The notes below the pieces were generated by a model that was given only the letters and a program-made list of their open reading frames with translations, was not told where the DNA came from and did not search any database. The position numbers and the translations under genes were made by a program. From Legionellaceae bacterium (GTDB lineage: Bacteria; Pseudomonadota; Gammaproteobacteria; Legionellales; Legionellaceae): a stretch of 6,698 nt of DNA. Shown here piece after piece: positions 6,600-6,698 of this stretch. Numbering within the stretch: position 1 is the first letter of the stretch; every line of letters begins with the position of its first letter. Location: NCBI GenBank assembly GCA_947504795.1, contig CANNJG010000102.1, forward strand, positions 1 to 6,698, written 5' to 3'.

Positions 6600-6677
6600 C
6601 TACGTCCCGTGCTTTATGCACGGGATCCAGCGATGCTTATAGAATACTGGATCCCGCTGACAAGCAGCGGGACGTAG
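6600..6677. repeat. 78-bp compound palindrome of two inverted GGGATCCAG hairpins
   Basis: The left module (6600-6630) is CTACGTCCCG-TGC-TTTAT-GCA-CGGGATCCAG. The right module (6647-6677) is CTGGATCCCG-CTG-ACAAG-CAG-CGGGACGTAG. The right module is the reverse complement of the left except for the loop and three stem-tip pairs. The outer 10 bp (6600-6609 / 6668-6677) and the inner 9 bp (6622-6630 / 6647-6655) are perfect inverted repeats around a 16-nt spacer (6631-6646). Each module also folds alone into a TCCCG-based 8-bp hairpin. The architecture is like paired REP (BIME) elements. A similar CTGGATCCC...GGGA palindrome style is known, from memory, in Rickettsia and Wolbachia genomes. Confidence 0.8.
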
Positions 6678-6698
6678 GTTATTCTGCTGAGAAGCAAA
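6654..6698. repeat. Direct repeat of 6519-6563, cut by the window end
   Basis: These 45 nt match 6519-6563 at 44 positions; the single difference is G for A in GACGTA(G/A)... just before TTATTCTG. The match covers the CCGCTG-ACAAG-CAGCGG hairpin, the 18-mer and the beginning of the second tandem unit (CTGAGAAGCAAA). The match runs to the last base, so the repeat very probably continues past the window. This copy also supplies the right half of the compound palindrome at 6600-6677. Confidence 0.8.

Noticed and set aside
6519..6698. CRISPR array
   Set aside because: Repeats are palindromic and in mixed orientation, units are directly abutting or separated by non-uniform gaps, and there are no unique spacers of constant length or nearby cas genes.
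6519..6698. Insertion sequence remnant
   Set aside because: The region has inverted repeats but no transposase-coding sequence and no clear target-site duplication, so a small non-coding repeat is the better description.
1..6698. A novel defence, toxin or mobile system
   Set aside because: Every substantial gene belongs to a well-known housekeeping or secretion family and no unexplained gene-sized gap remains.

Overview
The window is a stretch of ordinary gammaproteobacterial chromosome. It carries an elongator tRNA-Met, a nitrilase-superfamily amidase, a gspD-gspE pair of the type II secretion system (T2SS), and a convergent era-recO pair. By eye the base composition is moderate, in the mid-to-high 40s percent GC. 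Several points suggest a member of the Legionellales (Legionella/Coxiella-like): the gspDE pair stands alone, as lspDE does in Legionella; era and recO are in the usual gammaproteobacterial order; and a GGATCC-centred palindromic repeat resembles repeats of host-associated bacteria. That placement is inference and was not tested by alignment.

Layout. Positions 1-283 hold no convincing gene. They contain two related hairpin repeats (3-36 and 146-179) and a strong promoter with a GC-rich discriminator that drives tRNA-Met(CAU) at 284-360. A Nit1-type amidase gene (385-1185) starts only 24 nt after the tRNA and lacks a recognisable Shine-Dalgarno sequence. A 121-nt gap with a perfect hairpin and a possible promoter leads into gspD (1307-3397). 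This is followed almost without a gap by gspE (3400-4899). These encode the outer-membrane secretin and the cytoplasmic assembly ATPase of the T2SS, the two ends of one machine. gspF and the pseudopilin genes do not follow.

On the minus strand, era (5574-6461) and recO (4877-5584) overlap by 11 bp, and the 3' end of recO overlaps the 3' end of gspE by 23 bp. Era is the ribosome-assembly GTPase and RecO the RecFOR recombination mediator. In gammaproteobacteria rnc normally lies directly upstream of era. Here at least 237 bp (6462-6698) of non-coding, repeat-rich DNA lies there instead.

I see no mobile element, CRISPR array, toxin or defence locus, or novel multigene system. The least ordinary item is the compound palindromic repeat at 6519-6698. 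Its two inverted copies differ at the hairpin tips by paired (compensatory) changes, and its flanks are tandem ~30-nt units.
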